Assembly (NCBI RefSeq): GCF_018882095.1
Contig: NZ_JACVPD010000001.1
Span: 248,001-312,000 of the forward strand
DNA length: 64,000 nucleotides
Source: Polynucleobacter sp. CS-Odin-A6
GTDB lineage: Bacteria; Pseudomonadota; Gammaproteobacteria; Burkholderiales; Burkholderiaceae
Direction of reading: 5' to 3'
Under the pieces are notes generated by a model. The model made no database searches. It had not been told where the DNA came from and saw only the letters and a program-made list of their open reading frames with translations. The position numbers were made by a program, and so were the translations under genes. This document shows, one piece after another, positions 33,875-43,567 of this stretch. Positions within the stretch are counted from its first letter, which is position 1, and the number at the start of each line of letters is the position of its first letter.

Positions 33875-33900
33875 CTTGAATTCCTTCTTTTCAACCCCAT
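33875..33900 (+). promoter_or_regulatory. Sigma-32-type heat-shock promoter of dnaK
   Basis: CTTGAA at 33875-33880, preceded by CC as in the extended consensus, and CCCCAT at 33895-33900 are 14 bases apart and followed by TTA. This is a full match to the RpoH consensus, with the same spacer length as the grpE promoter. The expected start near 33907 gives a dnaK leader of about 60 bases. Confidence 0.92.
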
Positions 33901-33966
33901 TTATTGATTATCAATTTAATAGCAGTTTTACTAAATTACACCTAACCTAATTTTTTTGGAGCCATT

Positions 33967-35904
33967 ATGGGAAAGATTATCGGAATTGACTTGGGAACCA
34001 CAAACTCGTGCGTTTCCGTTGTTGAAAACAATGCACCTAAAGTTGTCGAGAATGCCGAAGGCGGCCGTACAACGCCATCCATCATCGCTTATGTCGAAGA
34101 TGGTGAAGTGTTGGTTGGTGCGCCTGCCAAGCGTCAATCAGTAACCAATCCTAAGAACACGATCTATGCCGTGAAGCGTTTGATGGGTCGTAAATTTACC
34201 GATGCTGAAGTGCAAAAAGACATCGGTTTGATGCCTTACAAAATTGTTCAAGCAGATAACGGGGATGCTTGGGTTGAGGCGCGCGATAAAAAAATGGCAC
34301 CACAACAGGTGTCCGCAGAAATTCTGCGCAAAATGAAAAAGACTGCCGAAGATTATCTTGGCGAAGAAGTGACTGAAGCGGTGATTACGGTGCCGGCTTA
34401 CTTCAATGATAGCCAACGTCAAGCAACTAAAGACGCTGGTCGTATTGCTGGCTTGGATGTCAAGCGCATCATCAACGAGCCAACAGCAGCTGCATTAGCG
34501 TTTGGCCTGGACAAACAAGACAAGGTTGATCGCAAGATTGCGGTTTATGACTTGGGTGGCGGTACATTCGACGTATCCATTATTGAGATTGCTAACGTAG
34601 ACGGTGAGAAGCAGTTCGAAGTACTCTCCACGAACGGTGACACCTTCTTAGGTGGCGAAGATTTTGACCAGCGCATCATTGATTGGATCATTGCTGAGTT
34701 CAAAAAAGAGCAAGGCGTAGATTTAAGTAAGGATGTATTGGCCTTGCAACGCCTGAAAGACGCTGCTGAAAAAGCCAAGATCGAATTGTCCTCCGCTCAG
34801 CAAACTGAAATCAACTTGCCCTATGTGACTGCTGATGCAAGTGGTCCTAAGCATTTGAATCTCAAGTTGACTCGCGCCAAGTTAGAGTCTTTGGTAGAAG
34901 AGTTGATCAACCGCACTGCCGGTCCTTGCTTAACTGCAATTAAAGATGCTGGTGTGAATCCTGCTGAGATTGATGATGTGATCTTGGTTGGTGGTCAAAC
35001 CCGTATGCCTGCTGTTCAGGACAAGGTAAAAGAAATTTTTGGCAAAGAGCCCCGTAAGGACGTGAATCCAGACGAAGCGGTTGCTGTTGGTGCAGCGATT
35101 CAGGGTTCAGTATTGTCAGGAGATCGTAAGGATGTATTGCTCTTGGACGTGACTCCCTTGTCATTGGGTATCGAGACCTTGGGTGGCGTGATGACCAAGA
35201 TGATTCCAAAGAACACCACGATTCCTACGAAGCATTCACAGGTCTATTCCACTGCGGAAGATAACCAGCCAGCGGTGACGATTAAGTGTTTCCAGGGTGA
35301 GCGTGAGATGGCTGTAGCCAACAAATTACTCGGTGAGTTTAATTTGGAAGGCATTGCTCCTGCACAGCGCGGTATGCCGCAAATTGAAGTAACTTTTGAT
35401 ATTGATGCCAATGGTATTTTGCACGTGACTGCAAAAGACAAAACAACCGGCAAAGAGAACAAAATCACTATCAAAGCAAACTCGGGTTTGACTGAAGAAG
35501 AAATTCTGCGCATGGTGAAAGACGCTGAAGCCAATGCGGATGAAGATAAAAAAGCATTGGAATTGGTAACGGCGCGCAATACTGCTGATGCTTTGGCTCA
35601 TTCCACTAAGAAGGCTTTGGAAGAGCATGGCGCTACTTTAGAAGGTTCTGAAAAAGAAGCGATCGAAGCTGCCCTGAAAGAGCTGGACGAAGCAATCAAA
35701 GGTAGTGATAAAGCTGCCATTGAAACCAAGACCGAGGCTTTGGGTAAAGCCAGTCAGAAGCTAGGCGAAAAGGCCATGGCTGCTGAACAGGCTAAGGCTG
35801 GTGGCGGTGCTGCTCCCGGCGCAGCTCCCGGTGGCACACCAGGCGCTACTCCTGATGCCGATGTGGTGGATGCGGATTTTAAAGAAGTCAATGACAAGAA
35901 GTAA
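33967..35904 (+). CDS. dnaK: Molecular chaperone DnaK (Hsp70)
   Basis: ATP-driven chaperone for nascent and denatured proteins. The 645-residue product has the ATPase domain (about 1-385) with [11 protein letters not shown] at 5-15, the Hsp70 signature [12 protein letters not shown] and the third signature [14 protein letters not shown]. The peptide-binding domain follows, then a helical lid, and a Gly/Ala/Pro-rich linker ending in [10 protein letters not shown], the EEVD-like C-terminal tail of bacterial DnaK. A GGAG ribosome site lies just upstream. Own sigma-32-type promoter; dnaJ follows after a hairpin. Confidence 0.98.
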   Translation: MGKIIGIDLGTTNSCVSVVENNAPKVVENAEGGRTTPSIIAYVEDGEVLVGAPAKRQSVTNPKNTIYAVKRLMGRKFTDAEVQKDIGLMPYKIVQADNGDAWVEARDKKMAPQQVSAEILRKMKKTAEDYLGEEVTEAVITVPAYFNDSQRQATKDAGRIAGLDVKRIINEPTAAALAFGLDKQDKVDRKIAVYDLGGGTFDVSIIEIANVDGEKQFEVLSTNGDTFLGGEDFDQRIIDWIIAEFKKEQGVDLSKDVLALQRLKDAAEKAKIELSSAQQTEINLPYVTADASGPKHLNLKLTRAKLESLVEELINRTAGPCLTAIKDAGVNPAEIDDVILVGGQTRMPAVQDKVKEIFGKEPRKDVNPDEAVAVGAAIQGSVLSGDRKDVLLLDVTPLSLGIETLGGVMTKMIPKNTTIPTKHSQVYSTAEDNQPAVTIKCFQGEREMAVANKLLGEFNLEGIAPAQRGMPQIEVTFDIDANGILHVTAKDKTTGKENKITIKANSGLTEEEILRMVKDAEANADEDKKALELVTARNTADALAHSTKKALEEHGATLEGSEKEAIEAALKELDEAIKGSDKAAIETKTEALGKASQKLGEKAMAAEQAKAGGGAAPGAAPGGTPGATPDADVVDADFKEVNDKK

Positions 35905-35951
35905 TCTCAGAGATTGAAAGCAATTTAACGCAATTTAGAAGTAATTTAATA

Positions 35952-35976
35952 ACAAGTCGGCCTCGTGCCGACTTGT
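35952..35976 (+). other. Strong hairpin between dnaK and dnaJ without a U-tract
   Basis: ACAAGTCGGC (35952-35961) and GCCGACTTGT (35967-35976) form a perfect ten-pair stem with loop CTCGT. The following bases are GTCATTCAGG, not a T-run, so it is not a normal intrinsic terminator. It may protect the dnaK message or adjust the dnaK:dnaJ ratio by partial termination or RNA processing; that role is inference. Confidence 0.7.
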
Positions 35977-36003
35977 GTCATTCAGGTTGTTGAGAGGAAT
36001 TTT

Positions 36004-37140
36004 GTGGCTAAAGGTAAACGCGATTATTACGAAGTGCTTGGTGTTGCTAGAGGTTCAAGCGATGAAGAGCTAAAAAAGGCTTACCGCAAGTTGGCGATGA
36101 AGCATCACCCTGACCGTAATCCCGATAGCAAAACATCGGAAGCGCAATTTAAAGAAGTAAAAGAGGCTTACGAAACATTAACTGATACGAACAAACGCGC
36201 TGCTTATGACCAATACGGTCATGCAGGTGTTGATCAGTCTAGCGGTTTCGGCGGCGGTGGCTTCGGAGCTGGTGGAGGCGGTTTCTCTGATGCCTTCGGC
36301 GATATCTTCGGCGATATCTTCGGACAAGGTGGTGGACGCCAGTCAGGGCCGCAAGTCTACAAGGGCGCTGATTTACGTTACAACATGGAGATTACCCTCG
36401 AGCAAGCAGCTGAGAGTTACACCACGCAAATTCGGGTGCCAAGTTGGAGTGATTGCAAGCCATGTCATGGCACTGGCGCAGAGCCCGGCAGTAAGCCAGA
36501 AAAATGTACTACTTGCGATGGCCATGGCCAAGTTCGGGTACAGCAGGGCTTTTTCTCGATGCAGCAAACTTGCCCTAAGTGCCGCGGCACTGGCGAGTAC
36601 ATTCCGAAGCCGTGCAAAACATGCCATGGCAGCGGTAAACATAAAGAACAAAAAACACTCGAAATCAAAATCCCCGCAGGAATTGATGATGGTATGCGTG
36701 TGCGCTCAGTCGGTAATGGAGAGCCGGGCGTCAATGGCGGACCATCCGGTGATCTCTATGTAGAAGTGAGAGTGAAGCCGCATAAGGTATTTGAGCGCGA
36801 TGGCAGTGACTTACATGTCCAGATGCCGATCTCTTTTACCACTGCAACTATTGGCGGAGATATTGAGGTACCAACGCTTTCAGGGCGCGTTGAATTCCCG
36901 ATTCCTGAGGGTACGCAGACTGGAAAAACATTCCGCTTACGGAACAAGGGTATTAAGGGTTTACGGTCTACCATGGTTGGCGACCTGTTTGTTCATATTG
37001 CCGTTGAGACTCCGGTCAAATTAACCGATGAACAGAAAGCCTTATTGCAAAAGTTTGATGACAGCCTCAAGTCCGGTGGTGACAAACACAACCCTCATCA
37101 AAAGGGCTGGTTTGATGGTGTCAAAAGTTTCTTTAGTTAA
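36004..37140 (+). CDS. dnaJ: Chaperone protein DnaJ (Hsp40)
   Basis: Delivers substrates to DnaK and stimulates its ATPase. From the GTG at 36004 (preceded by GAGAGGA) the product is 378 residues: J domain with HPD at 35-37, a Gly/Phe-rich linker (about 76-115), four CxxCxGxG zinc repeats (about 151-215) and the C-terminal substrate domains. Extending to a start at 35965 would add 13 residues that overlap the intergenic hairpin and do not resemble DnaJ. The linker contains a perfect 12-base tandem duplication (36295-36318) giving repeated GDIF. Confidence 0.97.
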   Translation: MAKGKRDYYEVLGVARGSSDEELKKAYRKLAMKHHPDRNPDSKTSEAQFKEVKEAYETLTDTNKRAAYDQYGHAGVDQSSGFGGGGFGAGGGGFSDAFGDIFGDIFGQGGGRQSGPQVYKGADLRYNMEITLEQAAESYTTQIRVPSWSDCKPCHGTGAEPGSKPEKCTTCDGHGQVRVQQGFFSMQQTCPKCRGTGEYIPKPCKTCHGSGKHKEQKTLEIKIPAGIDDGMRVRSVGNGEPGVNGGPSGDLYVEVRVKPHKVFERDGSDLHVQMPISFTTATIGGDIEVPTLSGRVEFPIPEGTQTGKTFRLRNKGIKGLRSTMVGDLFVHIAVETPVKLTDEQKALLQKFDDSLKSGGDKHNPHQKGWFDGVKSFFS

Positions 37141-37156
37141 GGTGTCGCAAGGGGAG

Positions 37157-37972
37157 TTAACCAGCAAAGCCATGTTCAGGTCCGGGAAACTTTCCGGATT
37201 TCACTTCTCGAACATAGGCTTTGACAGCGGCCTCAATCGAGGTATGGCCATCTAGAAAGTTTTTAACAAACTTCGGCGGCTTACCTGGGCTGATACCCAA
37301 CATATCCTGTAGAACCAATACCTGTCCTGAACAATGAGCCCCTGCACCGATTCCGATGGTTGGGATAGAGAGTGATTCGGTAATCTGTTTGCCAAGCGAA
37401 GAAGGAATCGCTTCGAGCACAATCATTTGTGCGCCGACCTGTTCGCAAGCAATGGCTTGTTCTAGCATCAGGCTGGCAGCATCCTTCGACTTGCCTTGAA
37501 CTTTGTAGCCGCCCAAGATATGAACTGACTGGGGTAGCAAGCCAAGGTGTGCGCACACGGGAACGCTCCGCTCTACTAAATATTGAATGATGTCAATTTG
37601 CCAATCACCACCCTCAAGCTTCACCATATCAGCACCAGCACGCATAAGGTCTGCCGCTGAATCTAAGGCTTGAGCAGGATCTCCATAACTGGCAAAGGGA
37701 AGATCTGCAATCACAAAAGCATTTGAATTAGCGCGGGCAACACATTCTGTGTGATACGCCATCTGCTCAACAGTCACTGGGGTAGTGCTTGAGTGCCCTT
37801 GGATTACATTACCCAAGGAGTCTCCAATCAAAATAGTATCTACTCCACAGCTATTTAATAAGGCAGACATGGTTGCGTCGTATGCAGTGAGCATCGCTAT
37901 TTTCTCGCCCTCGGCACGCATCGAGAGGAGTTTAGAAATCGTCATTGGCTTATCGCCTTGCAAGTAACCCAT
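37157..37972 (-). CDS. panB: 3-methyl-2-oxobutanoate hydroxymethyltransferase
   Basis: First committed step of pantothenate synthesis, adding a hydroxymethyl group from methylene-tetrahydrofolate to ketoisovalerate. The 271 residues contain the metal-binding [13 protein letters not shown] (about 46-58), KLEGGDWQ, and [23 protein letters not shown] 37972 has no ribosome site. The in-frame ATG at 37945, ten bases after an AAGG, gives 262 residues beginning MTISKLLSM and fits the family better, so that start may be the true one. Last gene of the series from the AI-2E-type permease. Confidence 0.95.
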   Translation of the reverse strand: MGYLQGDKPMTISKLLSMRAEGEKIAMLTAYDATMSALLNSCGVDTILIGDSLGNVIQGHSSTTPVTVEQMAYHTECVARANSNAFVIADLPFASYGDPAQALDSAADLMRAGADMVKLEGGDWQIDIIQYLVERSVPVCAHLGLLPQSVHILGGYKVQGKSKDAASLMLEQAIACEQVGAQMIVLEAIPSSLGKQITESLSIPTIGIGAGAHCSGQVLVLQDMLGISPGKPPKFVKNFLDGHTSIEAAVKAYVREVKSGKFPGPEHGFAG

Positions 37973-37989
37973 GGCGTGAGTTTAATGAA

Positions 37990-38523
37990 TTAATGCGCCG
38001 ATTGACTATAAATCACTTTTTCTTCGCAATTGCAGTTGCGGCAAGGCAGTTTCTCAATGCGCTGGTCAGCTACTTGAGGTAAATACGTCTTGAGTTCACC
38101 CCAGTTCGGTAAAAAGAAGTCAGGGGCTATTTCTAAGAGAGGTAGCAGCACAAAGGATCGTTCAATGATTCTAGGGTGGGGAAGGGTGAGTTCGGAATCT
38201 TCTTGAGATACCCCTTCAAATGCCAGGATATCTAAATCAATTGTACGGGGCGCATTGGTATAGGGACGCTCACGTCCAAACTCTTGTTCAACTGCTTGGC
38301 AGACATGCAAAAGGCCATAAGGGCTCAATTGGGTCTCGATTTCAATCACGGCATTGATGTAATCGCCACCGGTCGCTTGAAAGGGCGCGCTTTGATAAAA
38401 GCAACTTTTAGTCACAATCTGGAGTTCACAGCGTTGTGCAAGGCAAATAATTGCGTCAGTAATGAGCTGACGCGTGTCACCGATATTGCCACCAAATCCA
38501 ATGAAAGCGCGTGCCATAGGCAT
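37990..38523 (-). CDS. folK: 2-amino-4-hydroxy-6-hydroxymethyldihydropteridine pyrophosphokinase
   Basis: Pyrophosphorylates the pterin precursor in folate synthesis. The 177 residues include GFGGNIGDTRQLI (about 8-20), the pterin-binding N-terminal segment, and the HPPK signature RTIDLDILAF near 92-101 with its metal-binding DLD. An HPR motif follows. PanB in the next gene uses a folate cofactor, so the pair makes metabolic sense. The start could be ATG 38523 or the ATG two codons later. Confidence 0.95.
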   Translation of the reverse strand: MPMARAFIGFGGNIGDTRQLITDAIICLAQRCELQIVTKSCFYQSAPFQATGGDYINAVIEIETQLSPYGLLHVCQAVEQEFGRERPYTNAPRTIDLDILAFEGVSQEDSELTLPHPRIIERSFVLLPLLEIAPDFFLPNWGELKTYLPQVADQRIEKLPCRNCNCEEKVIYSQSAH

Positions 38524-38596
38524 CCCAACGAGAAATACAGCGATAGAAACTACTGAACCAATTGGGCTTACTTTACTGAATTTTTCTCAAGTCTGC

Positions 38597-39997
38597 TTAG
38601 CTCGCTTCACCCTCTGTTGGTGAAGTGACTTTGGCTTTTCTGCGACGACGTCGCTTAGTGGGTGACGCTGCATGACTGCTCTCGTTCTTTACGCTAGCCA
38701 TGAGTGCTTCTTGGCCAGCAAGATCTTGAGCAATAAAGCTAGTCCACCACTCACCTAAGGCTGGATTTTTCTCGCCAGTAGCGCACCGGAGCAACATAAA
38801 GTCATAACCGGCCCTAAAGCGGGGAGATTCAATCAGGCGATAAGGATAGCGACCTACCCGCTTTTCAAAGCGGGGCTGCATAGACCAGATTTCTCGCATA
38901 TCACTCTCGAAGCGACGCTGAATGACCATCCCATTGCTTTGGCTGGCAATAGTTTCATCCATTGCATCATGGAGGGCTGGGATATTGGAAATCCCTTTGG
39001 CGATATTCTTGTTCCAATTGATTAATAGATCAGGCCACAACAAGGTGGCAAATAAAAATCCAGCGGAAACGCTCTTGCCCGATTGAATGCGTTCATCCGT
39101 ATTGGCTAAAGCAATCCGCACAAAATCATTGGCTTCTTTAGAATCCGCCTTGTCATCGAGAATGTGGTCAAGTAAGGGAAGTAGTCCGTGATGTAGTCCA
39201 GCATCCTTTAAGCCTTGAATTGCTGCCCATGAGTAACCGGACATGAGGAGCTTAAGAATCTCATCAAACAGTCGCGCAGAAGGTACATCATTAATTAGCT
39301 TACCCAGTTTGGCAATGGGTTCACGGGTTGCAGCATCTAAGGTAAAGCCGGTTTTAGCTGCGAAGCGAATAGCGCGAAGCATCCGAATCGGATCTTCGCG
39401 ATAGCGTTTGGCAGGGTCGCCAATCATGCGTAAGGTTTTCTTCTGCATGTCTGCCATGCCACCGTGATAGTCGAGTACGGTTTCAGTGGCAGGGTCGTAA
39501 TACATTGCATTGATGCTGAAATCTCGACGTGCAGCATCTTCATGTTGACTACCCCAAACGTTATCTCGGAGAATGCGACCATTTTCGGCGACATGCTCTC
39601 CAGCGTTCTCTAATAGAGCTCTAAAGGTCGATACCTCAATGATTTCAGGATGACCTTTGCCAAAAAAAGTGACATGCACAATCTGAAATCGCCGGCCAAT
39701 CAGGCGCGCTTTGCGAAACAGTTTTTGTACTTGCTCGGGCGTTGCATTGGTCGCCACATCAAAATCTTTGGGGCCAATACCTAGGGCTAAATCTCGAACT
39801 GCACCCCCCACAATAAAAGCTTCATAGCCAGCTTGTTGAAGCGTATCCGTTACCTTCACTGCGTTTTTAGAAAGTAGGCTTGGATCAATGCGATGTGATT
39901 TTTTTGGTACCCGTTTTGGCGCGCCGGAGGTGTGTACGGCAGTATGTCGGACCATGGGGTCGCGACGTAAAATTCGTTTAATAAATTTGGTAATCAT
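38597..39997 (-). CDS. pcnB: Poly(A) polymerase I
   Basis: Adds 3' poly(A) tails that mark RNAs for decay. The 466 residues have the class II nucleotidyltransferase head with GGAVRD at 64-69, the catalytic DFD at 78-80, and RRFQIVHVTF, then the RNA-binding neck, and end in a strongly basic tail (KRRRRRKAK). The related CCA-adding enzyme is the main alternative; length near E. coli PcnB (465) and the basic tail favour poly(A) polymerase. The ATG overlaps the stop of the HAD phosphatase gene. Confidence 0.92.
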   Translation of the reverse strand: MITKFIKRILRRDPMVRHTAVHTSGAPKRVPKKSHRIDPSLLSKNAVKVTDTLQQAGYEAFIVGGAVRDLALGIGPKDFDVATNATPEQVQKLFRKARLIGRRFQIVHVTFFGKGHPEIIEVSTFRALLENAGEHVAENGRILRDNVWGSQHEDAARRDFSINAMYYDPATETVLDYHGGMADMQKKTLRMIGDPAKRYREDPIRMLRAIRFAAKTGFTLDAATREPIAKLGKLINDVPSARLFDEILKLLMSGYSWAAIQGLKDAGLHHGLLPLLDHILDDKADSKEANDFVRIALANTDERIQSGKSVSAGFLFATLLWPDLLINWNKNIAKGISNIPALHDAMDETIASQSNGMVIQRRFESDMREIWSMQPRFEKRVGRYPYRLIESPRFRAGYDFMLLRCATGEKNPALGEWWTSFIAQDLAGQEALMASVKNESSHAASPTKRRRRRKAKVTSPTEGEAS

Positions 39998-40674
39998 GCA
40001 AACAGTTCAAGTATGGGCCAGCGACGTTTTAAGGCTTCATCACGTAGGCGAGCATCTGGATTGGTAGCAACGGGGTTACTAACCTTTTCCAGGAGAGGTA
40101 AATCGTTCAGAGAGTCTGAATAAAAATAGCTTTTTGGCAATTGATCTAGCGCTAAGTGCTGAGTGGCAAGCCAATCATGCACCCGTTGAATTTTGCCTTC
40201 CCGAAAGCTCGGAATTCCTTTGACTTCCCCCGTAAAGTTAGCAAGAGGGTTATCTCCTACAGTAGCGGGTTCAGTAGCAACGAGATGCTCGATACCAAAA
40301 CTTTCGACGATAGGACGTGTAACAAAGCTATTGGTTGCGGTGACAACGCAGCAAAGATCACCAGCATCTTGGTGGCGCTTGACCAAGTCTAAAGCCTGTT
40401 GACGGAGTTGACCGGTAATCACTTCTTGCATAAAGGCATCATGCCATTCCTGCAGCTGTGCGCGAGAATGTTCTGAGAGTGGCTTTAAAGCAAAGCGAAG
40501 AAATTCCTGAATATTAAGCTTGCCATCTTTGTAGTCTTGATAGAAGCGCTCATTTTGCTGCTCATAGTATTTGCTATCCACTACCCCAATGCGGGCTAAG
40601 AACTGCCCCCATTCATAATCGCTATCGCAGGGTAGGAGGGTGTGATCTAAATCGAACAGTGCTATTTGAGTCAT
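39994..40674 (-). CDS. HAD superfamily phosphatase, IB (SerB-like) subfamily
   Basis: 226-residue hydrolase with all four HAD motifs. The DxD nucleophile motif is D8/D10 in FDLDHTLL; the Thr motif is VTATN in the middle; then a conserved Lys region and the Asp pair in YSDSLNDLPLLE near the C-terminus. The helical cap after motif I is of the C1 type of phosphoserine-phosphatase-like enzymes. The substrate cannot be told. It overlaps pcnB by ATGA and lies six bases after hda. Confidence 0.9.
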   Translation of the reverse strand: MTQIALFDLDHTLLPCDSDYEWGQFLARIGVVDSKYYEQQNERFYQDYKDGKLNIQEFLRFALKPLSEHSRAQLQEWHDAFMQEVITGQLRQQALDLVKRHQDAGDLCCVVTATNSFVTRPIVESFGIEHLVATEPATVGDNPLANFTGEVKGIPSFREGKIQRVHDWLATQHLALDQLPKSYFYSDSLNDLPLLEKVSNPVATNPDARLRDEALKRRWPILELFA

Positions 40675-40680
40675 TAATAT

Positions 40681-41439
40681 TTATCTTGGCTGTAAAAGCT
40701 CTCGTACAAGCGGCAAAGTAACAGCACGTTTTGTCTCTAGTGAATAGGCATCCAACGCATCGATCAAAGCCATGAGATTTGGCATATCCCGATAAAAGCG
40801 ATTTAGCAGCCAAGGCAATACATCTGGTGATAGAACTAAGCCACGTGCCTGTGCTGCTTGTTGTAAAGCCTGTATTTTCTCATCATCGGTCAAAAGATGG
40901 GTTTGAAAGATTAAACCCCACCCCAGCCTTGTACGCAGGTCTTCTCTGAGCTTCAGATTAGCTGGAGCGCTATTGCCTGCCATAAAAATATATATTGCTT
41001 TGCTACCCTGAATTTCATTCAGAATCCGAAATAAGGATGCTACGAGACGCTCATCCAAGCGATCCACATCATCTACGGTAATGGCGGATGGACGATCGCT
41101 GCTACGTAAAGAGGGCAGATGCTCCTCTAGACGCACCCATGAGACCGGCTCATTAGGAGTTAGGGGAAAATATTCTAGACCTAGCCCTTGGGCTTGGTTA
41201 CCAATGGCGCTGAGCAGGTGGGTGCGACCCGATCCTCCCGAGCCCCACCAATACATCCAGCGCTGATCCAATGGGTTTTCACTGGCAAGTCTTGGGTGAT
41301 TTATTTCCCAGGATTTGGCGACAGTCAGTAAGGCAGAGTGCAGCGCTAGATTCTCACCGGCTAAGAAATTATTTAAACTGGGTTTGGGCGTATGACTAAT
41401 ATCAAGAGCAAACTGCCGTGGTAGCGGAGCCTTATTCAT
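40681..41439 (-). CDS. hda: DnaA regulatory inactivator Hda
   Basis: AAA+ relative of DnaA that, with the sliding clamp, promotes DnaA-ATP hydrolysis after initiation. The 252 residues carry a Walker A of the form GSGGSGRTH (66-74), a Walker-B-like ITVDDVDRLDE stretch and a DnaA-type lid, but lack DnaA's DNA-binding domain. An N-terminal QFALDI (9-14) resembles the clamp-binding hexapeptide of Hda and is probably its functional equivalent (inference). Lies between the AI-2E-type permease and the HAD phosphatase. Confidence 0.92.
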   Translation of the reverse strand: MNKAPLPRQFALDISHTPKPSLNNFLAGENLALHSALLTVAKSWEINHPRLASENPLDQRWMYWWGSGGSGRTHLLSAIGNQAQGLGLEYFPLTPNEPVSWVRLEEHLPSLRSSDRPSAITVDDVDRLDERLVASLFRILNEIQGSKAIYIFMAGNSAPANLKLREDLRTRLGWGLIFQTHLLTDDEKIQALQQAAQARGLVLSPDVLPWLLNRFYRDMPNLMALIDALDAYSLETKRAVTLPLVRELLQPR

Positions 41440-41451
41440 TTCCGCAGAAGC

Positions 41452-42441
41452 TTACTTTTGGTACCACGGGCTTTGGGTGTAGCGCGACCAGCCGTACTGG
41501 AATAGAACCAAGCCGACTGCACTAGCAGGCAATGCCAGAAGCACGCCAAAAAATCCAAATAATTTTCCAAATAACAATAAGGCGAAGACTACGGCGACCG
41601 GATGCAGCCCGATTCGCTCGCCAACCAGGCGTGGAGTTAAGAAGAAGCCTTCGAGGAATTGACCTAGTCCAAACACCGCGAGAACGCCAATGATTGCGCC
41701 GCTAGGGCCAAACTGCAACAGAGCCGCAAGGATAGCCAAAGTAAAGCCCAAAGTGATGCCAATGTAAGGAATCACAATCATGAGTGCAGTGAATACACCT
41801 AATGCCACCGCACCTTTAATGCCAATCACGCTTAAAGCAACACCATAGAAAACAGACATGATGGCGATCACAGTCAGCATGCCTCTGAGATATTGCGATA
41901 GTAGGCCATCGGCATGCATGGCCAAGTGACATACGGTATCTTGTGCGCGGAGCGGCACAATCTTTCGGACGAGTCTAAAAAAGTGATCCCAGTCAATCAG
42001 AAGATAAAACATGACAAACAAGATCAGAACAGCATTGACGAAGCCTGCAATTACCGAGCTGCCTGACATCAATACGGTATCAAAAGTGGAGGACATCAGA
42101 GCTTCAGAGTTGTCGTTCAGGTGCTCGGTGATCTTCTGGGTTGCAGTGGTCTTTAGTGTCCCCCAGTCAAAACTAATATGAAGTTCATTCAGCTTTGGCC
42201 CAAGCCAGGATTGGGTGTTTTGGATCCATTCTGGAAACTGAGCCTTAATGAGGGGGATTTCAGTTTTGAGGAGGGTAACAAACAAGGTCAAAATCGAAAA
42301 TAGGACTGCCAAGCCAATAATCATGGCAATTCCAGCCGCCACTGCACGAGGCAGGCGATGCCTCTCAAGCCACAAGCAAACTGGGCGTAGGGCGTAAGCC
42401 AGAATAAATGCAGTTAGAAAAGGGGTAAATATTTCAGCCAT
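41452..42441 (-). CDS. AI-2E family transporter / PerM-type permease, short N-terminus
   Basis: Polytopic membrane protein of 329 residues. The C-terminal half has the conserved IPYIGITLGFTLAIL segment, a long re-entrant region and FFGVLLALPASAVG. Members export small molecules or ions, and the substrate here is unknown. The product starts directly at IFTPFLTAFILAYALRP, equivalent to the second hydrophobic segment of E. coli PerM, so about 30 N-terminal residues with the first helix are missing. An in-frame TGA only eight codons upstream leaves no room for them. An AGAGGA ribosome site is present. Confidence 0.88.
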   Translation of the reverse strand: MAEIFTPFLTAFILAYALRPVCLWLERHRLPRAVAAGIAMIIGLAVLFSILTLFVTLLKTEIPLIKAQFPEWIQNTQSWLGPKLNELHISFDWGTLKTTATQKITEHLNDNSEALMSSTFDTVLMSGSSVIAGFVNAVLILFVMFYLLIDWDHFFRLVRKIVPLRAQDTVCHLAMHADGLLSQYLRGMLTVIAIMSVFYGVALSVIGIKGAVALGVFTALMIVIPYIGITLGFTLAILAALLQFGPSGAIIGVLAVFGLGQFLEGFFLTPRLVGERIGLHPVAVVFALLLFGKLFGFFGVLLALPASAVGLVLFQYGWSRYTQSPWYQK

Positions 42442-42456
42442 CTTGCTCGAATCCTC

Positions 42457-42474
42457 TAGAATTCAATGATTCTA
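42457..42474. promoter_or_regulatory. Inverted repeat with TAGAAT on both strands in the AI-2E/purM divergent region
   Basis: TAGAAT (42457-42462) and ATTCTA (42469-42474) form a six-base inverted repeat with a six-base centre. Each arm reads as a TAGAAT -10-like box on one strand: the minus copy would start transcription about 20 bases before the permease gene and the plus copy about 45 bases before purM. -35 matches are poor. Confidence 0.35.
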
Positions 42475-42514
42475 CCGACCAAGTCCTGTTTTTTACTAAT
42501 CTTCTATTTCTGCC

Positions 42515-43567
42515 ATGACCTCATCTACTGATTCTTCCTCAAAAGGCCTTTCCTACCGTGATGCGGGCGTCGATATCGACGCTGGGGATGATTTAGTAGA
42601 TCGGATTAAGCCTCTGGCAAAGAAAACCATGCGCGAAGGCGTGCTAGCAGGGATAGGCGGCTTTGGCGCCCTCTTTGAGGTGCCCAAGCGCTACAAAGAG
42701 CCAGTATTAGTGTCTGGTACTGATGGCGTTGGCACAAAGCTCAGATTAGCCTTTGAATGGAATCGTCACGATACGATCGGACAAGATTTGGTGGCGATGA
42801 GCGTGAACGATATTTTGGTTCAAGGTGCCGAGCCCCTCTTTTTCTTGGATTACTTTGCTTGCGGCAAGCTCAGTGTGGATACTGCGGCAACTGTAGTAGG
42901 CGGCATCGCCAGGGGTTGCGAGCTTTCCGGCTGCGCCCTGATTGGTGGTGAAACTGCTGAGATGCCTGGTATGTACCCTCCTGGTGAATACGATTTAGCT
43001 GGATTTGCGGTGGGCGCTGTTGAAAAATCCAAAATTATTACTGGGGCAACAATTGTTCCGGGCGATGTGGTTTTGGCAATTGGTTCTAGTGGTGCACATT
43101 CCAATGGCTATTCATTGGTTCGCAAAATTATTGAGCGGGCCGGAGCCAAGCCAACTGATGACCTGGGTGGTCGTCCGTTAGGGGATGTCGTGATGGCGCC
43201 GACACAAATTTATGTCAAACCTCTCCTTAAGCTTATTTCTGAGATGAATGTCAAAGGGATGGCTCATATTACTGGCGGTGGTCTGGTAGATAACGTGCCT
43301 CGGGTACTTCCAGAAAATACCCAAGCGGTGTTACATCGCGATAGCTGGCAAATGCCGGATCTCTTCCGTTGGTTGCAGATGAAGGGTGGCGTTGCCGATG
43401 CCGAGATGGTGCGGGTATTTAACTGCGGTATTGGTATGGTAGTGATTGTGTCTTCGGATCAAGCGGATGCCGCAATCCAATCTCTCAAGGCTGAAGGCTT
43501 AGATGCTTGGGTTGCTGGAGAAGTGGTTGAGCGTCCAACGGGTGCACCCCAAACGATTGTTATTTAA
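42515..43567 (+). CDS. purM: Phosphoribosylformylglycinamidine cyclo-ligase (AIR synthetase)
   Basis: Closes the imidazole ring in purine synthesis using ATP. The 350 residues contain [11 protein letters not shown] near the N-terminus, [11 protein letters not shown] (about 68-78), [12 protein letters not shown], the phosphate-binding segment, and [13 protein letters not shown]. Length equals E. coli PurM (345). Monocistronic in the window: divergent from the AI-2E-type gene and overlapping convergent miaA by eight bases at the stop codons. Confidence 0.97.
   Translation: MTSSTDSSSKGLSYRDAGVDIDAGDDLVDRIKPLAKKTMREGVLAGIGGFGALFEVPKRYKEPVLVSGTDGVGTKLRLAFEWNRHDTIGQDLVAMSVNDILVQGAEPLFFLDYFACGKLSVDTAATVVGGIARGCELSGCALIGGETAEMPGMYPPGEYDLAGFAVGAVEKSKIITGATIVPGDVVLAIGSSGAHSNGYSLVRKIIERAGAKPTDDLGGRPLGDVVMAPTQIYVKPLLKLISEMNVKGMAHITGGGLVDNVPRVLPENTQAVLHRDSWQMPDLFRWLQMKGGVADAEMVRVFNCGIGMVVIVSSDQADAAIQSLKAEGLDAWVAGEVVERPTGAPQTIVI

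Noticed and set aside
35965-36003. Longer dnaJ start
   Set aside because: It would put coding sequence over the intergenic hairpin; DnaJ proteins begin at the residues encoded from GTG 36004, which has a ribosome site.
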